A DNA stretch of 64,000 nt from Flaccisagitta enflata (lineage: Eukaryota; Chaetognatha; Sagittoidea; Aphragmophora), in the NCBI GenBank assembly GCA_965153355.1, contig OZ231126.1, positions 43,028,001-43,092,000 of the forward strand, written 5' to 3'. The notes below the pieces were generated by a model. That model was not told the origin of the DNA, ran no database searches, and saw nothing but the letters and a program-made list of their open reading frames with translations. A program made the position numbers and the translations under genes. Shown in pieces: positions 26,921 through 37,606 of the stretch (position 1 is its first letter; each line of letters begins with the position of its first letter).

Positions 26921-29900
26921 TTACTGATACATTTCAAGAAACTCCAATCTCACAGGAAAATCAAGACCATTAGACATGTAATTAATGCAGCACGTACGTT
27001 GTTTAAACATATCACCATTAACTAACGTATACAAATACTCTTTTTCGTGTTCCAGACACACACCCAAAGCGATAAAAAACTTTTTTTTCCATTTAAAATA
27101 CCTATTAGCTTCCTCTGTATTCATAGTTACTTTTAAATGGTGATCTAGCAATACACTAGTTAATGTACTAGAACATAGTGTTTCTGGGGTGAAAGCTCGG
27201 TTAAACATAGTTAAAAAACCATCGGTGTTAAAACGTACTGCTTCTCCAAGAAAATAAAAATTCCACGTCAAAAAAAAGTTCATAAATATCGAGATTCCAT
27301 TTGATATTATGGCCATATGCAATTGTTTAAGGTTACAAATTCTCGATGAACTTGCAAAATGGAAAAGTCTTTTCTCTGCATTGACCTGAGTGCCATGAGA
27401 GAGATTATGCAGATCCTGTATGCTTTTTATATCGTTTTCATTCATTAGATAGCTATTTTTATGCTTGTGTCCAGATATGCCAAACGCTCCAATAGCAGAA
27501 TTCAAACTTCCTTTGAGTATTTGAATAAACCCAGTGCATTGCTTATAATTCTTAAAAGCGTTAAACACTGGCGCCTCCAGTGTATGAAAGGGGTTTAATG
27601 CTGAGACGCGGTATTCAATGATTTCAGTGATAGCAGTAATTGAGAAATCACTGGTTAAACCATTGGTTAGCATTTCCCTCAAAATCAGAGTTGAGACAAT
27701 TTTGTCCTCCACGTCATAACTAGTCTGTGAAATACCATCTTTTTTGTAAAAAAAAGGTTTCAAAACACCTAAGTTATGCCTTGTTTTGTCTCCTGCAACT
27801 GTGGTGCATTTCACAAAGCCATTCAAATCTCCATGTTTGATTGCAGTTATCACTTTATCATGAGTCAATGCTCCATATCTTAGCATAGGGAAATTTTGCA
27901 TGGTTATCTGCTCCACAAGTGTTGATAACTGTATATCACGACAGTCGAATTTACATGGCAGTTTTAGACTGTCCATAAATGCTCCAGTACTTTTATGCCA
28001 AAAACGCAGCACGTGGCATTCGGATACGCTTACAATTCTTTTTCCGCTTCTTTTATACATAAGTGCCGCCTTTTCTAACGTGTTTTTGTAATCCTCATCA
28101 TAGGTAACGTTTTTCTTCAGAGCGTGGACCGAATCTCTTTGTTCATTTGTTTTCATTTTCCAGAGTCGAGGCTTTAAGAATTTCAAGTGGGCGCTGCCAT
28201 CGCCAACCATTTCCTCAGTTTTGCATGCGTCACAGTGCAGTTTGTGACCTTTCATCACATTAGCTTCACTCGAATGGCATATTTTTGGGCAACTATGCCA
28301 TATACACCCGTCGGCTTCATAGAACACCTCGTTCCCTTCGATTTTGAGAATAGCATCGAATAGCATCCCGTATCTCATTTTTTCTTGACCATTTAAGTGA
28401 GATATTGAAAACAGAGCGTCACAACAAAACTCTATAACGCCTAAAATCATGTTAGAAAATGTGTGACGCTTTCGACTCCGTTTTGTGACATATGTTGTTC
28501 CTTTTCTCACGTACATGTGCGGCAGTCCGACCAACATCCAATTAGCATTTTTTTTCAATACTAAATGGCCATAAAACTTCTCGAAATCCACATTCATTGC
28601 TCCTTTCATAAATCCTTGATCATGACAAATGCTTTTTTTGGCATTTAATACTCCGTATGAAACAAATGTTTCGTGTATTTCATGAGAAAAAGCCAAGGGC
28701 GGGGAAAACAGGGCGTTTCTCCTGCCTTCGTCTAATGTACTGGCCATCAAATGCCTACCGATCTGAGTTAAATTTCTTTGACCCACAATATTCAGTCCAA
28801 ATTCACTTTTGAACAAACTCACAGTATCCTTGAAATGTGCCAACATGTCTGGAGTCGCTCTATTCCCTTGAAATGTTGCTCCGAATTTATTTAACAGTAT
28901 AAAATTCAGAGGAAATTGGTCTACAGCGACAAATTGTAGCACATTTTGATCGAACTTGACATGTATGGTTTCACATTCTCGATCATTGCTGAGCTTTGAC
29001 AACAATTCAAACATAAAATTGCTCACTATTTTGGGGTCTTCCTGCCCAACTGACAGATAAATGTCATATTTGCTCAAATATTTGACAATTTCAGTTTTTA
29101 CCATCTGCAGATGCTTCAGTTTGCTCCTATCGATTGCTTCCGGGTCGCAGTTTTCATAACTGCTCAATGCTGTTTCTATTTTTTGTAGTGAGTCAAAGTG
29201 CAACACTAATCTTTCGCCTAACACCCATATGGCACATTTTGCTAAGAATTTTATGATGAATGAAGCACAGTCCCCTAAACTTTCAAATCTCCTTGACATC
29301 ATCATTTGATCAGTGCCTTTCAAATCAATCTGCATTGTCAAACTCACTGACGAGTCCTTTTCAACATTAATTAAGCAATGAGTGTACTTGGTATCCTTGC
29401 AAATGCTCAAATGTTCAAAATCAGCCGTTTCTGACACAATTTTTTCCGCGGAATAGGGAAAATTCACTTGCTTCTCGGCAACAAAGCGTTTTTTTTCGCA
29501 TACTTTGAACTTTTGATGATATTCTAACCATTGTATACGAGAAAAACACCTTGTGCACTTTGAACATACAAATTTTTGGGAATATTTCTGTAAATTTAGC
29601 ACTGTCTGCACGTGATTTTCATTTTTGGTTAACAGATAAATGAATTTCCCGTAGTCATTGTTTGACACATTCTTTGAAGAGAAGTATCTTTGATATTTTG
29701 TAGTTTTTAATACTGTGTCATTGGCAACCTTTCTCATATTCATGGTTTTTTCACTTAGCAAAATTATGGAATGACCTAAGAATTTTTCCAATTCGCCTAA
29801 GTATCTTTCTGGTAATCCCAAATGACCAATTTTCTCTGAAAGAATGTCCTTTTCCTTTCCTCTTTTTTTCAGCCATGCCAAAAACTTTTTCTTTAACTTT

Positions 29901-30682
29901 TTTGCTCTTTGTCTGTGAACTCTTGTTCTTTGCCCTTGTCCTTTTCCTTTCCCCATTTCTGAACTCCTCCTTTTTGCATTTCCACATTTGTCCACGTCAA
30001 AAATACTGCTTAATGCAAGCCACACACATGCATTGCTGTCACAACTACCATCGGTACATTTATGCTCACTTAAACATCTTCCATTGTTGCCAAATATCTT
30101 GGAGGGCACACTTGTTAGATGAAATGTCAGTGAAAGCGGGGCCAAAAAGCTGTCACTATATTTACTGCTTAAACTCGATAAACTTGCTAACATGGCTTGA
30201 TGTAAATCCTCATTTTTGAGAATGACATCAATGAAATGGTTAAATGATTGAATGTCATGTATGAGATAGGATTGGCCTAAAATCCCACAATTACTGCGGG
30301 AAGCCCAAATGAAGTTACTAGGCCCTCCAGTAGTTGAGATAATCGCCATGTTTGGACTAAACTGAATTCTTACTGATCTCCTTAATCTGACATAATAGTG
30401 GTATAAAACCCCTCTCACAAATTCTATGAGGTAGTTTGACACATGGAGGGGGGACGGCCACCAGTTACGGACATGGGCATCACTTAGCGGTCGATTACTT
30501 GCCAGACGAAAATTAAATTCGCTCACCATCATGTTGGGATTAACTGTGATCTGATTTCTTACAGTGTTCCAGTTGGCTTCAACAACTCTTCTTAATTCAT
30601 CACAATAGTCATTTCCAGCGACAGTACTGTCCAAATCCCTAACTATTGCATTGTTTATTTCAGCATAACTTAGACCACTCAT
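26921..30682 (-). CDS. Family B DNA polymerase of Polinton/Maverick type
   Basis: 1253 residues in a single exon, about the size of Polinton polymerases. It would copy the element's DNA, in known Polintons by protein priming. A basic patch lies at about 236-280. A zinc-finger-like CSKCTRCF ... H ... C sits at 373-395. Candidate motif A is Asp699 in VDFEKFYG. The Polinton-family signature DGCIWHSCPKIC lies at about 791-802, with further cysteines at 817 and 820. Candidate motif B is LKGSLNSAIGAFG at about 1056-1068. Candidate motif C is FNTDGF at 1151-1156. Odd points: motif C has Asn where the first catalytic Asp of DTDS is usual, and I see no clear proofreading exonuclease motifs in 430-690. 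Activity is therefore doubtful. It is the last gene of the minus-strand block. Confidence 0.8.
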   Translation of the reverse strand: MSGLSYAEINNAIVRDLDSTVAGNDYCDELRRVVEANWNTVRNQITVNPNMMVSEFNFRLASNRPLSDAHVRNWWPSPLHVSNYLIEFVRGVLYHYYVRLRRSVRIQFSPNMAIISTTGGPSNFIWASRSNCGILGQSYLIHDIQSFNHFIDVILKNEDLHQAMLASLSSLSSKYSDSFLAPLSLTFHLTSVPSKIFGNNGRCLSEHKCTDGSCDSNACVWLALSSIFDVDKCGNAKRRSSEMGKGKGQGQRTRVHRQRAKKLKKKFLAWLKKRGKEKDILSEKIGHLGLPERYLGELEKFLGHSIILLSEKTMNMRKVANDTVLKTTKYQRYFSSKNVSNNDYGKFIYLLTKNENHVQTVLNLQKYSQKFVCSKCTRCFSRIQWLEYHQKFKVCEKKRFVAEKQVNFPYSAEKIVSETADFEHLSICKDTKYTHCLINVEKDSSVSLTMQIDLKGTDQMMMSRRFESLGDCASFIIKFLAKCAIWVLGERLVLHFDSLQKIETALSSYENCDPEAIDRSKLKHLQMVKTEIVKYLSKYDIYLSVGQEDPKIVSNFMFELLSKLSNDRECETIHVKFDQNVLQFVAVDQFPLNFILLNKFGATFQGNRATPDMLAHFKDTVSLFKSEFGLNIVGQRNLTQIGRHLMASTLDEGRRNALFSPPLAFSHEIHETFVSYGVLNAKKSICHDQGFMKGAMNVDFEKFYGHLVLKKNANWMLVGLPHMYVRKGTTYVTKRSRKRHTFSNMILGVIEFCCDALFSISHLNGQEKMRYGMLFDAILKIEGNEVFYEADGCIWHSCPKICHSSEANVMKGHKLHCDACKTEEMVGDGSAHLKFLKPRLWKMKTNEQRDSVHALKKNVTYDEDYKNTLEKAALMYKRSGKRIVSVSECHVLRFWHKSTGAFMDSLKLPCKFDCRDIQLSTLVEQITMQNFPMLRYGALTHDKVITAIKHGDLNGFVKCTTVAGDKTRHNLGVLKPFFYKKDGISQTSYDVEDKIVSTLILREMLTNGLTSDFSITAITEIIEYRVSALNPFHTLEAPVFNAFKNYKQCTGFIQILKGSLNSAIGAFGISGHKHKNSYLMNENDIKSIQDLHNLSHGTQVNAEKRLFHFASSSRICNLKQLHMAIISNGISIFMNFFLTWNFYFLGEAVRFNTDGFLTMFNRAFTPETLCSSTLTSVLLDHHLKVTMNTEEANRYFKWKKKFFIALGVCLEHEKEYLYTLVNGDMFKQRTCCINYMSNGLDFPVRLEFLEMYQ

Positions 30683-31181
30683 TGTTGGTGTTGAGTTCGG
30701 CCTCTCACTTTAAGTTTATCTGGAAACGTCACTCTCCGCATTCGAGGCAGTGGTGCCACGCTGACACTATTTCCACTCCTACATTTTCCAATTCCATGCA
30801 ACGCAAAGGACAAGAGCAGGTGATTGCCGCAGTTTCTGTACCACTGATAAATGTCTTTTAAATGTGTGACCATTTTTTTTGTAATTTTCTATAACAAATA
30901 GTTAATTAATAACATTCATTATTCAGCTAAAATCACGATCCATAGCATAATCATTTTTTTTTACTAATTTTCATTATGCAAAACTAATGTAAAACACTGT
31001 ATTTTAAGTGCGGTGCAGCATGACAGGGCGCAGTAGTTGATGATTTAAACTGATGATATGGTCTCTGTCTTTTCATGGCAATAGTTATTATTCATAAATA
31101 ACCCTCAAATCATCGGAACTTTCTTCGTCTTTCGTACATAGAATTGTCGCCAAAAGATTTCCTATAGAGTAGAAAATCATT

Positions 31182-31430
31182 TTACTTTGATTTCAGCCTT
31201 CTCTTGGCCATCACTACTAAACGACTCGGAATTCCATCGCACCCAGAGCTCCGGCGTCTCCTTCTTCTTCTTCTCGACTTTGTCGCCGACAAAAGCCCAC
31301 GTTTTCTCCTTCGTCCTCGCTTCGACCTTCGAGATTTTCGTCGTCTGCGTCGTCTCTTTCGCCTTCGCGGTCCATGGAGAGTTTCGTCTCGCACACATTG
31401 TCCTTTCTTATTTCTCCGTGCCTTAGCCAT
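31182..31430 (-). CDS. Very basic small protein, possible virion core protein (frame uncertain)
   Basis: From the internal ATG at 31430 this frame gives 82 residues dominated by Arg and Lys, with runs of Arg, ending VVMAKRRLKSK. This resembles the condensing core proteins of adeno-like virions in composition only. The same DNA is open in the other two minus frames as well. One gives a Lys/Glu/Thr-rich peptide with natural-looking TWAFVGDKVEKK (31177-31398), and one gives a very acidic peptide starting MDREGERDDADD. I cannot decide which frame is used. It lies between the capsid gene and the polymerase gene, upstream of the latter. Confidence 0.4.
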   Translation of the reverse strand: MAKARRNKKGQCVRDETLHGPRRRKRRRRRRKSRRSKRGRRRKRGLLSATKSRRRRRRRRSSGCDGIPSRLVVMAKRRLKSK

Positions 31431-31564
31431 CTCAGGTAACTGGTAAAGCAAAACTAAACAAAAACAAATTTCATTACATCTACTATCTGTACAAAATTCA
31501 CAATGCAGCTTTACAAATCATAGGCAAATGGGGGGGGGGGGATGCATATCAATCTAAGTGACTC

Positions 31565-31604
<40 letters not shown>

Positions 31605-31656
31605 ACTCTCTCTCTCTATCATAAACGTTCAATTAACAAGGATATTCCCAGATGCA

Positions 31657-33542
31657 TCACATTGCACCAGTGATTTTTCGAAGGAAGCGATTTGAATAAT
31701 CTTGTTTGATAAGGCTAGATTTGAATCTTAGCCGAAAATCAATAGTTCCAGAGGAAATGAGATTCAAACCATCATCTGAATTCATCAAATGCCTCGGGGT
31801 GGATTCAAATGGGAAGCAAAACAAATATAACTCTTTTTGAAATTTCACTCTGGAAATACTGTCGACCGCTTTCGGGAAATTCCGAAGTAACTCACGGTAC
31901 CAATGGTCATTAGCCAATGACTTTTCATTTGACAGATCCATGTTGTTCAAGAAAGAGGGTTGAGGCACCAATTGGCCGTTTTTGAAGACCTCACTCTGTT
32001 GTAGGTCCTCGTGATGATACACAAAGCGATTTTGGAAATTCCCAAGGTATTTCTCCTGTATGATACAATCATTTATTCATTTCTATGAAAATATTTTTCA
32101 ATCAACAGTATTATGATACAATCATTTATTCATTTCTATGAAAATATTTTTCAATCAAAAGTATTAGAACAAGGTATTGGGCTTTAATTTCTATGAAAAT
32201 ATTTTTCAATCAAAAGTATTAGAACAAGGTATTGGGCTTAAATTTCTGTGAAAATATATCAAATTCAAACTATAACCTCACCTCATCAGAAAAGAAAATC
32301 ACCAGCAAGTCTGGGATACGCTGGAATGAGCACGCCGAGTTAAGGAAGTACAGAGACGATCCTTTCTGAAGTGTGTAATGCCTAAAAGTATGCAAACGTG
32401 TCAATACATGTCAGCAGTCAATCCCTCTATCTCACTGTCATACTTACAGGAACCATCAACACTACTTGTACTCTAACAACTGATCCGTTTGTGGTCAACC
32501 CTGTCTGTCCATCTATCAGCTTGTCCCTCTGTCAATTGGTCCATCCGTCTACTTGCATGCACATACCTAATGTGAGAGACAGGAATGACACGACGAATGC
32601 TCTCAGAATTTATTAAATCGTACCAACTGTAAAATTAATACAAAAATGCCATGAATCCACACTGTATCAATGAAAAAATATATAAAAATCCACCAAACAC
32701 ATATTTTTTTAGTCGCGTGTTACGCGACTCTACATCCCGCTTTGGAGGTCCGTTGGTCCGTTGATTCATCTATTCATTCACACTTTATTATTTTTTTTTA
32801 TTTTGGGATTTGGGCTATGCTCCTGCCAAAATGATCATGTGACCTCATTGCTCCTGCCTATCTACACGCATCTGGGGTAGCCACCACACTCACCTTGTCC
32901 GTACATTTGTTTCCAATTTGAAATATTGTAGAGCCACGCGAGCATTCAAAAGCGATAATTCAAAATTATCAGAATTTGTCGTGTTCTTTATCAAAATCTT
33001 TCTTTCACCGTGCATCTCCAGTGAGACCTCTTTAAATAAGCATTACAATTTAGGTGCGACAAAAGCATCTATGACTGGCCGTGTCGGTCGGTTGGTCAGT
33101 TGGTCGGTTGGTCGGTTGGCTAGATACATTGCACTGACCTACAATTCTTTTTTGAGGTACCAGAAATCCTAAATCGAAAAAACGGCTAAGCAGCCGCAAT
33201 GGAACACAAAATTCCATGCCCTCACTTTCAGCACATTTGCGAATCAATTTTGATCGCTCGTAAAGACCTGAAACGTTATAACATTAATTACTACATGTAA
33301 TTAACTTTTCCTACCCCTACCCCTACCCCCTAACCCTCTTTAATAAACACTCTCTCTCATCCCCCTCTCTCTCATTGGCTTTTTTTACCTTCGTTGAAAT
33401 TTTTTTTTTTTGAGTAAAGTAGCCTTTATTTGTGCGGCAGTTTGTTTTACCCCATCAGTGACGATGGCATCATAATCCTTCAGACCACAAAGTCCAGATC
33501 CCATTCCATCGATGAAAAAGAGATTGCAAAAACAGCGCCCGC
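31657..33542 (-). CDS. Major capsid protein of Polinton type (double jelly roll), 3' six exons
   Basis: Minus-strand exons 33542-33389, 33267-33139, 33029-32894, 32626-32567, 32381-32282 and 32055-31657 have canonical junctions. Phases agree from the second exon to the stop. The first junction is off by one base, probably because of a 12-A run at about 33401-33413. The order of motifs fits Polinton capsids: VPLRLLSRFFDLGFLVP, then VSLEMHGERKILIKN, a WYDLI helix, a hydrophobic LLVIFFSDE strand, GNFQNRF, and a C-terminal strand ELYLFCFPFE followed by GTIDFRLRF. It would form the hexon-like shell of a virion. Introns hold hairpin-family copies (32709-32905, 33050-33125) and, in the last intron, two to three copies of a roughly 55-bp repeat also present in the ATPase intron. 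More 5' exons probably lie at 34.2-34.6 kb. Confidence 0.65.
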
Positions 33543-34385
33543 CTAAAGTACATTTATTAGAGTCAATTAGCGTAACAAATCCTATATAACTTTACTGTTA
33601 CAATGTACAAAAATATGAATAATACCGAAATACCAAAATACTCATAAAATACCAGCAAGTACTTATAATGCATACATAACTGGCCTTTGTCTAGTTTATG
33701 AGTCAGTTGTTACTGAACCATGTTCGGTAAGCTATAGTAGATGACTCTGTCTGTCGTTCTTAAGCTTAGTGAACTCTGGCATGAGATTTAAAACAATAAA
33801 TGATCTGTTAGCATTGCCCCTAAACACCTGTACAAACAAAAATCATAATTATCTACCAACAAACATCTGTGATGGTTCAGCATGTACTTGGGCACAGTAC
33901 GAACATTGTGACAGGGTACGTAATGGCATGTAATGGATGCTGGGCACAGGCGATTGTATCGGGTATGCAACTAGATATCAAATGGGTACAGATATGGGTA
34001 TTTTGCACAGACATGGCATGTACTTTCAAAGGGTATATACAGGGTACGGGTATATAGCAATGCAACGTGGGCATTATAGATGTGGGCATGGGCATATACT
34101 ACCACACACTATACTTACTTCATCTCTCTCCAACACACCTAATACTTCAATAAAATAAGTAAGAAAGTTGACATAACTACTGGCCTGTACTTACACCTAA
34201 CACCTGCTTAAACATTAATATCAAATGTGACATTTTTGCCACAGTTCGGAGGGAACACTGGGAATTTAGCAACTGAAATATAAAAAGAAAACTATTGACC
34301 CATTTATCTGTCCTTACCAACCATCTACAACTGCATTATCATATCTCACATATCCCCCCCCCCTCTCAAATACCAATATTCATAC

Positions 34386-34557
34386 CGTGGTAGCATTTTT
34401 CAACGTATTTGCTGGTGCCACATCAATAATTGATCCACTCTGTATGCCCGCAAAGGAATCCGGGATGATGGATAGCTTACATATATCCAAAATTTGAATA
34501 GTTGAATCTGACACTAAAGTTTCCATTTTCAGTTTTTTTTTCTTTGTCACAGCAGCA
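34386..34557 (-). CDS. Probable 5' exon of the capsid gene
   Basis: The open stretch starts at an acceptor-like TTTTTAAG or at the internal ATG (34526, METLVSDSTIQILD) and ends at donor ACG|GTATGA. It reads SIIPDSFAGIQSGSIIDVAP, which looks like a virion protein. A further short exon probably lies at about 34278-34202 (donor CAG|GTGTTAG), where two frames are open (one containing FPVFPPNCGKNVTFDIN), so the join is unresolved. 33543-34200 holds AT-rich intron sequence and a (GGGTAC/GGGCAT)-rich patch at 33880-34110. Confidence 0.4.
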
Positions 34558-34764
34558 CTTAAAATTAAAAAAAAAATAACATCAAAGCACATGCAAAATT
34601 ACTTTCTTTATCTCTTTAGAATTTCAAAAACATGAAGGCATTTAAAAAACATATAGGCATTTAAACACTTTGGCATTTGGGCACTTCAAAATTTTAACAT
34701 TTGGCCACTTGGGCACTTTTAAACTTGGGCTCTTTAGCACTTGGGCACTTGGGCACTTGGGCAC

Positions 34765-35340
34765 TTAAACACATGCCCATAAAGCGCTATGAATTTGTAT
34801 TTTGTTTGTTCCTCTTTGTGTAGATGAATATAGGTTGTTCTCAACTTTGTAAGCTCCTTCAGAAACTTTTTTGCGCAACGTTGCCCCAATTCTCCTCTGA
34901 AGATATTTATTGCAAGGCAGCGAGAATGTTATGGTGATGAATTCCTGAATGAAACACCTGCTGACACCAAACGAATGCCCGTTTGAAATGGCCTCATCCA
35001 CGTACGTTTCAAACATCAATGACGTCACCGTGTCCTGTTTTCCATAATTCCTTTCAGCTTGGTTGTTGCTCAACGCAACTAGTTCGCCAAGTCTTTCGCT
35101 AAACAACGACATCCCCATGCACAAATCGCTAAGTTTCGCGTCGATCGCATCCAAACGCTGTTCCAGAGAAACTGGCATCCCTTCATCGCTGTCAGTTTCA
35201 CTTTCAACATCGCACCCACTTGCTTCAGCCTCCTCTCCTCCCCCACTAGCCACAATCTCCTGATCAACATTTCTCCCCTCCATCACTTTTCCACAATCCA
35301 TGCCATCGATAAACTCTTCATCGCTTCTCGATTCATCCAT
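34765..35340 (-). CDS. Unknown protein with acidic N-terminus
   Basis: 191 residues from ATG 35340 (MDESRSDEEFIDGMDC). Fourteen more codons are open upstream. Residues 1-60 are acidic and disordered. Residues about 62-95 form a probable coiled coil (LEQRLDAIDAKLSDLCMGMSLF). The C-terminal 90 residues are mixed and end in a basic stretch. Between it and the capsid exon (34558-34764) is a short decayed array of GGGCACTTGG units. No family recognised. Position in the block suggests a virion-associated or regulatory protein, but that is only inference. Confidence 0.5.
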   Translation of the reverse strand: MDESRSDEEFIDGMDCGKVMEGRNVDQEIVASGGGEEAEASGCDVESETDSDEGMPVSLEQRLDAIDAKLSDLCMGMSLFSERLGELVALSNNQAERNYGKQDTVTSLMFETYVDEAISNGHSFGVSRCFIQEFITITFSLPCNKYLQRRIGATLRKKVSEGAYKVENNLYSSTQRGTNKIQIHSALWACV

Positions 35341-35482
35341 TTTTTCACTGCAAATGTCAACGTTTCCAGTTCCAAACCACAATTTTCAATATCAATCTGA
35401 GACAAATATACAACACATCAAATTTATTTCATTCACATGTAAATCTTTCCTTAATCATCTTAACATCTTAACATCTTATGTC

Positions 35483-36028
35483 TCAATAGTAGTGGTTCAC
35501 AAATCGCTTTCGCAACATTTGTTTCTTCTTTCTACGCACAGCCTTCATACTTTCACTAGGCTTTTTCATTGCATAACAAAATCCACAATGTTCTTTCTCA
35601 CATCTCCCAACGCAGGACTGCTTGAATAACGATATCTCCATGACAACGCCATCCTCGGGTCCAACGCAAACGCGTACCGCCTTCGCATTGTTCTTCATAC
35701 TCGCGTTCCGCTCTTCCGTTCTTCGGTCCACGGGCACCGCGTCCTCGCCCTCATTTCTTCGTTTCATTCCCCTTGTCACCTGCCTTGATGATGGCGATGG
35801 CTTTGGCGATGGCGATGGCTCCTCCGGTTTCTCGTCGAAATAGCATCTTGGCATCTTCCCATTCAACAGTTCCTCTAAGGTAACCAACTCGCATTGGTCG
35901 TAGTACTTTTGAAGATTCTTCGTCACAACGCTGACTTTAACCAAATCGCATCCATCATAACATTGATAGCGCCTACATTGCAAAATAGGCACTGGTTGTG
36001 GCCTCATATCAATGCCCGGGCATGACAT
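35483..36028 (-). CDS. Unknown protein, Cys-rich ends and basic C-terminus
   Basis: 181 residues. The N-terminus has CRRYQCYDGC. The middle (about 70-115) is Pro/Ser-rich and charged. The C-terminal part has CVGRCEKEHCGFC, a likely zinc-binding cluster, followed by a basic tail (KAVRRKKKQMLRKRF). Such a plan suits a nucleic-acid-associated protein. No family recognised. Spacing to neighbours is about 110-140 bp. Confidence 0.55.
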   Translation of the reverse strand: MSCPGIDMRPQPVPILQCRRYQCYDGCDLVKVSVVTKNLQKYYDQCELVTLEELLNGKMPRCYFDEKPEEPSPSPKPSPSSRQVTRGMKRRNEGEDAVPVDRRTEERNASMKNNAKAVRVCVGPEDGVVMEISLFKQSCVGRCEKEHCGFCYAMKKPSESMKAVRRKKKQMLRKRFVNHYY

Positions 36029-36137
36029 AGTTCAATGTTCATTGTTCAATGTTCAAGGTTCAATTTTGTCCGTGTTACCTGCACAAATATGATATTTCAA
36101 TTCATTAATAACACGCTGTATACAATGCCAAACTAAA

Positions 36138-36422
36138 TCAATCAATGACAATGATATCGCCATCGTCATTATTTCCTTCTTTTCCTTTCTGTTCATTTGT
36201 CTTTTTCTTTTGATCTTTTTTTGGCAGGCATTTCGCATAGCCATTTATCATTTTCTCCCAGTCTCTTACACTTTTGTCCCAATCTTCTTGTGATGCATAA
36301 ACGTTTTTATCTACTGATGCCAACACTTTATCGAGATCGTCAAGAGATATGCTTTCCCACTTAACTCCATCCTGAACATTTTCATTGTTTTCGTCATTCA
36401 TTTGCCCTTGCTTGTCATTCAT
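36138..36422 (-). CDS. Small charged protein, unknown
   Basis: 94 residues. A central amphipathic, Trp-containing helix region (LDDLDKVLASVDKNVYASQE) is followed by a Lys-rich stretch (LPKKDQKKKTNEQ) and a short acidic end with hydrophobic residues (DDGDIIVID). Not recognised. Confidence 0.45.
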   Translation of the reverse strand: MNDKQGQMNDENNENVQDGVKWESISLDDLDKVLASVDKNVYASQEDWDKSVRDWEKMINGYAKCLPKKDQKKKTNEQKGKEGNNDDGDIIVID

Positions 36423-36580
36423 CCTTTTTCATCATTTGACGCTCCCATCTCGCTATTCGACGCTCATTCTATCGCCTCTTCTTCAGCCGCCACCACGCGC
36501 TCCATTCTCTGCTTTGCCGTTCTCATTCGCGCTTCCTTCGCTGCCTCGCTGCTTGTCTTTCTGCTGCTTCGTCGTCCTGC

Positions 36581-36883
36581 TCACTGCTCTGCTGCTTTGT
36601 CGTTTTCGCCACTCATTTCGCTCGTCGCTTGCTGCTTAGTGGATTCAGACATTCGCTGTTTCTTTTTTGCCGCTTCACATTCTTTGTCATCAAGTTTTCT
36701 TTTCTTCATCTCTTCTCTTTTTTCGCGCAGTTTCTCTTGCTTCACCAAATACTCCTTCCAATGCGTTGGTGGAACTGTTGGTTCTATGTTATGATAACAT
36801 CTTAAGTTACTTTGACGCTTTCTAGAATTCAAATTGTATCTTTTTATTTCCTCTTCTTTAAAACCATTTACACGCTGAAACAA
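36581..36883 (-). CDS. Small Lys/Glu-rich protein, unknown
   Basis: 100 residues: YHNIEPTVPPTHWKEYLVKQ, then a long charged helix (EKLREKREEMKKRKLDDKE) and a Ser/Thr/Gln-rich tail. Possibly coiled coil. 36884-37113 between this and the next gene is AT-rich and apparently empty. Not recognised. Confidence 0.45.
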   Translation of the reverse strand: MFQRVNGFKEEEIKRYNLNSRKRQSNLRCYHNIEPTVPPTHWKEYLVKQEKLREKREEMKKRKLDDKECEAAKKKQRMSESTKQQATSEMSGENDKAAEQ

Positions 36884-37113
36884 CTGTCTTACTAATTCAT
36901 GTCCATCCTCTTAATTCAACATATATCCCTCAGCATAAAGTTCCATAAGACGGAATAGAGGTGTAGACCGACTACATATCGGGGCATGATTGTGCTCTCT
37001 ACCCATAGTTACTTTCTACACCTAATAACCAAGTAATTTACAGTTTCATGCATTCATATACAAATATGTATATTCATATACAAATATAAACAGAGTGTCA
37101 TCATTCACGAGTG

Positions 37114-37599
37114 TCATGATTCCTTTGTTTCAGTATCTTCCAACATTGATGATCCACTTGAACTCAAACTCGAATAAGAACTCAAACTTATATTTGAGCT
37201 TGAACTTGAGGAGCTACTAGAGGAGCTACTAGAGTCACTATCCCGTCTCTTTCTTTTTTTTTCAGTCTTTGGTTTTGGTGACTTTTTTCTTTTCTCCCTT
37301 TCTTTCCCCTTTTTCTTGTCAGACTTCTTGTCCTTTTTCTCGACGCTTCTTCCTGTCTTCTTTCTTTCCACTTTCTGTTTTTTTTCGGTTGTTTTTTTTC
37401 CACTTTTATCATCTTTTTTTTCATCTTTCTTTTTGGGTTTCCCTTTGGCTGATCTTTTCTTTCCCTTCTTCATGTTTTTAACGTCTTCATTATATGTTTT
37501 CACGGCCGTTTTATTTTCCACACTTGTAGATATTTCTTCCCGTTCCTCACCACGCATTCTCTTCTTAATTACTTCCAGCGCAGTACCCGTAATACTCAT
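37114..37599 (-). CDS. Lys-rich protein with serine-run C-terminus
   Basis: 161 residues. Residues about 40-118 are mostly Lys with Glu/Asp/Ser. They are followed by an RRDSD and a run of about 14 Ser, then a Ser/Leu-rich end. Composition suggests a DNA-binding or phosphorylated condensation protein, as found among virion core proteins and chromatin proteins. No homology is claimed. It starts 7 bp after the preceding gene ends. Confidence 0.5.
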   Translation of the reverse strand: MSITGTALEVIKKRMRGEEREEISTSVENKTAVKTYNEDVKNMKKGKKRSAKGKPKKKDEKKDDKSGKKTTEKKQKVERKKTGRSVEKKDKKSDKKKGKEREKRKKSPKPKTEKKRKRRDSDSSSSSSSSSSSSSNISLSSYSSLSSSGSSMLEDTETKES

Positions 37600-37606
37600 T
37601 TTAACC

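Noticed and set aside
33305-33342. CCCTACCCC-rich stretch as telomere-like repeat
   Set aside because: Only a few imperfect units in a capsid intron; too short and irregular.
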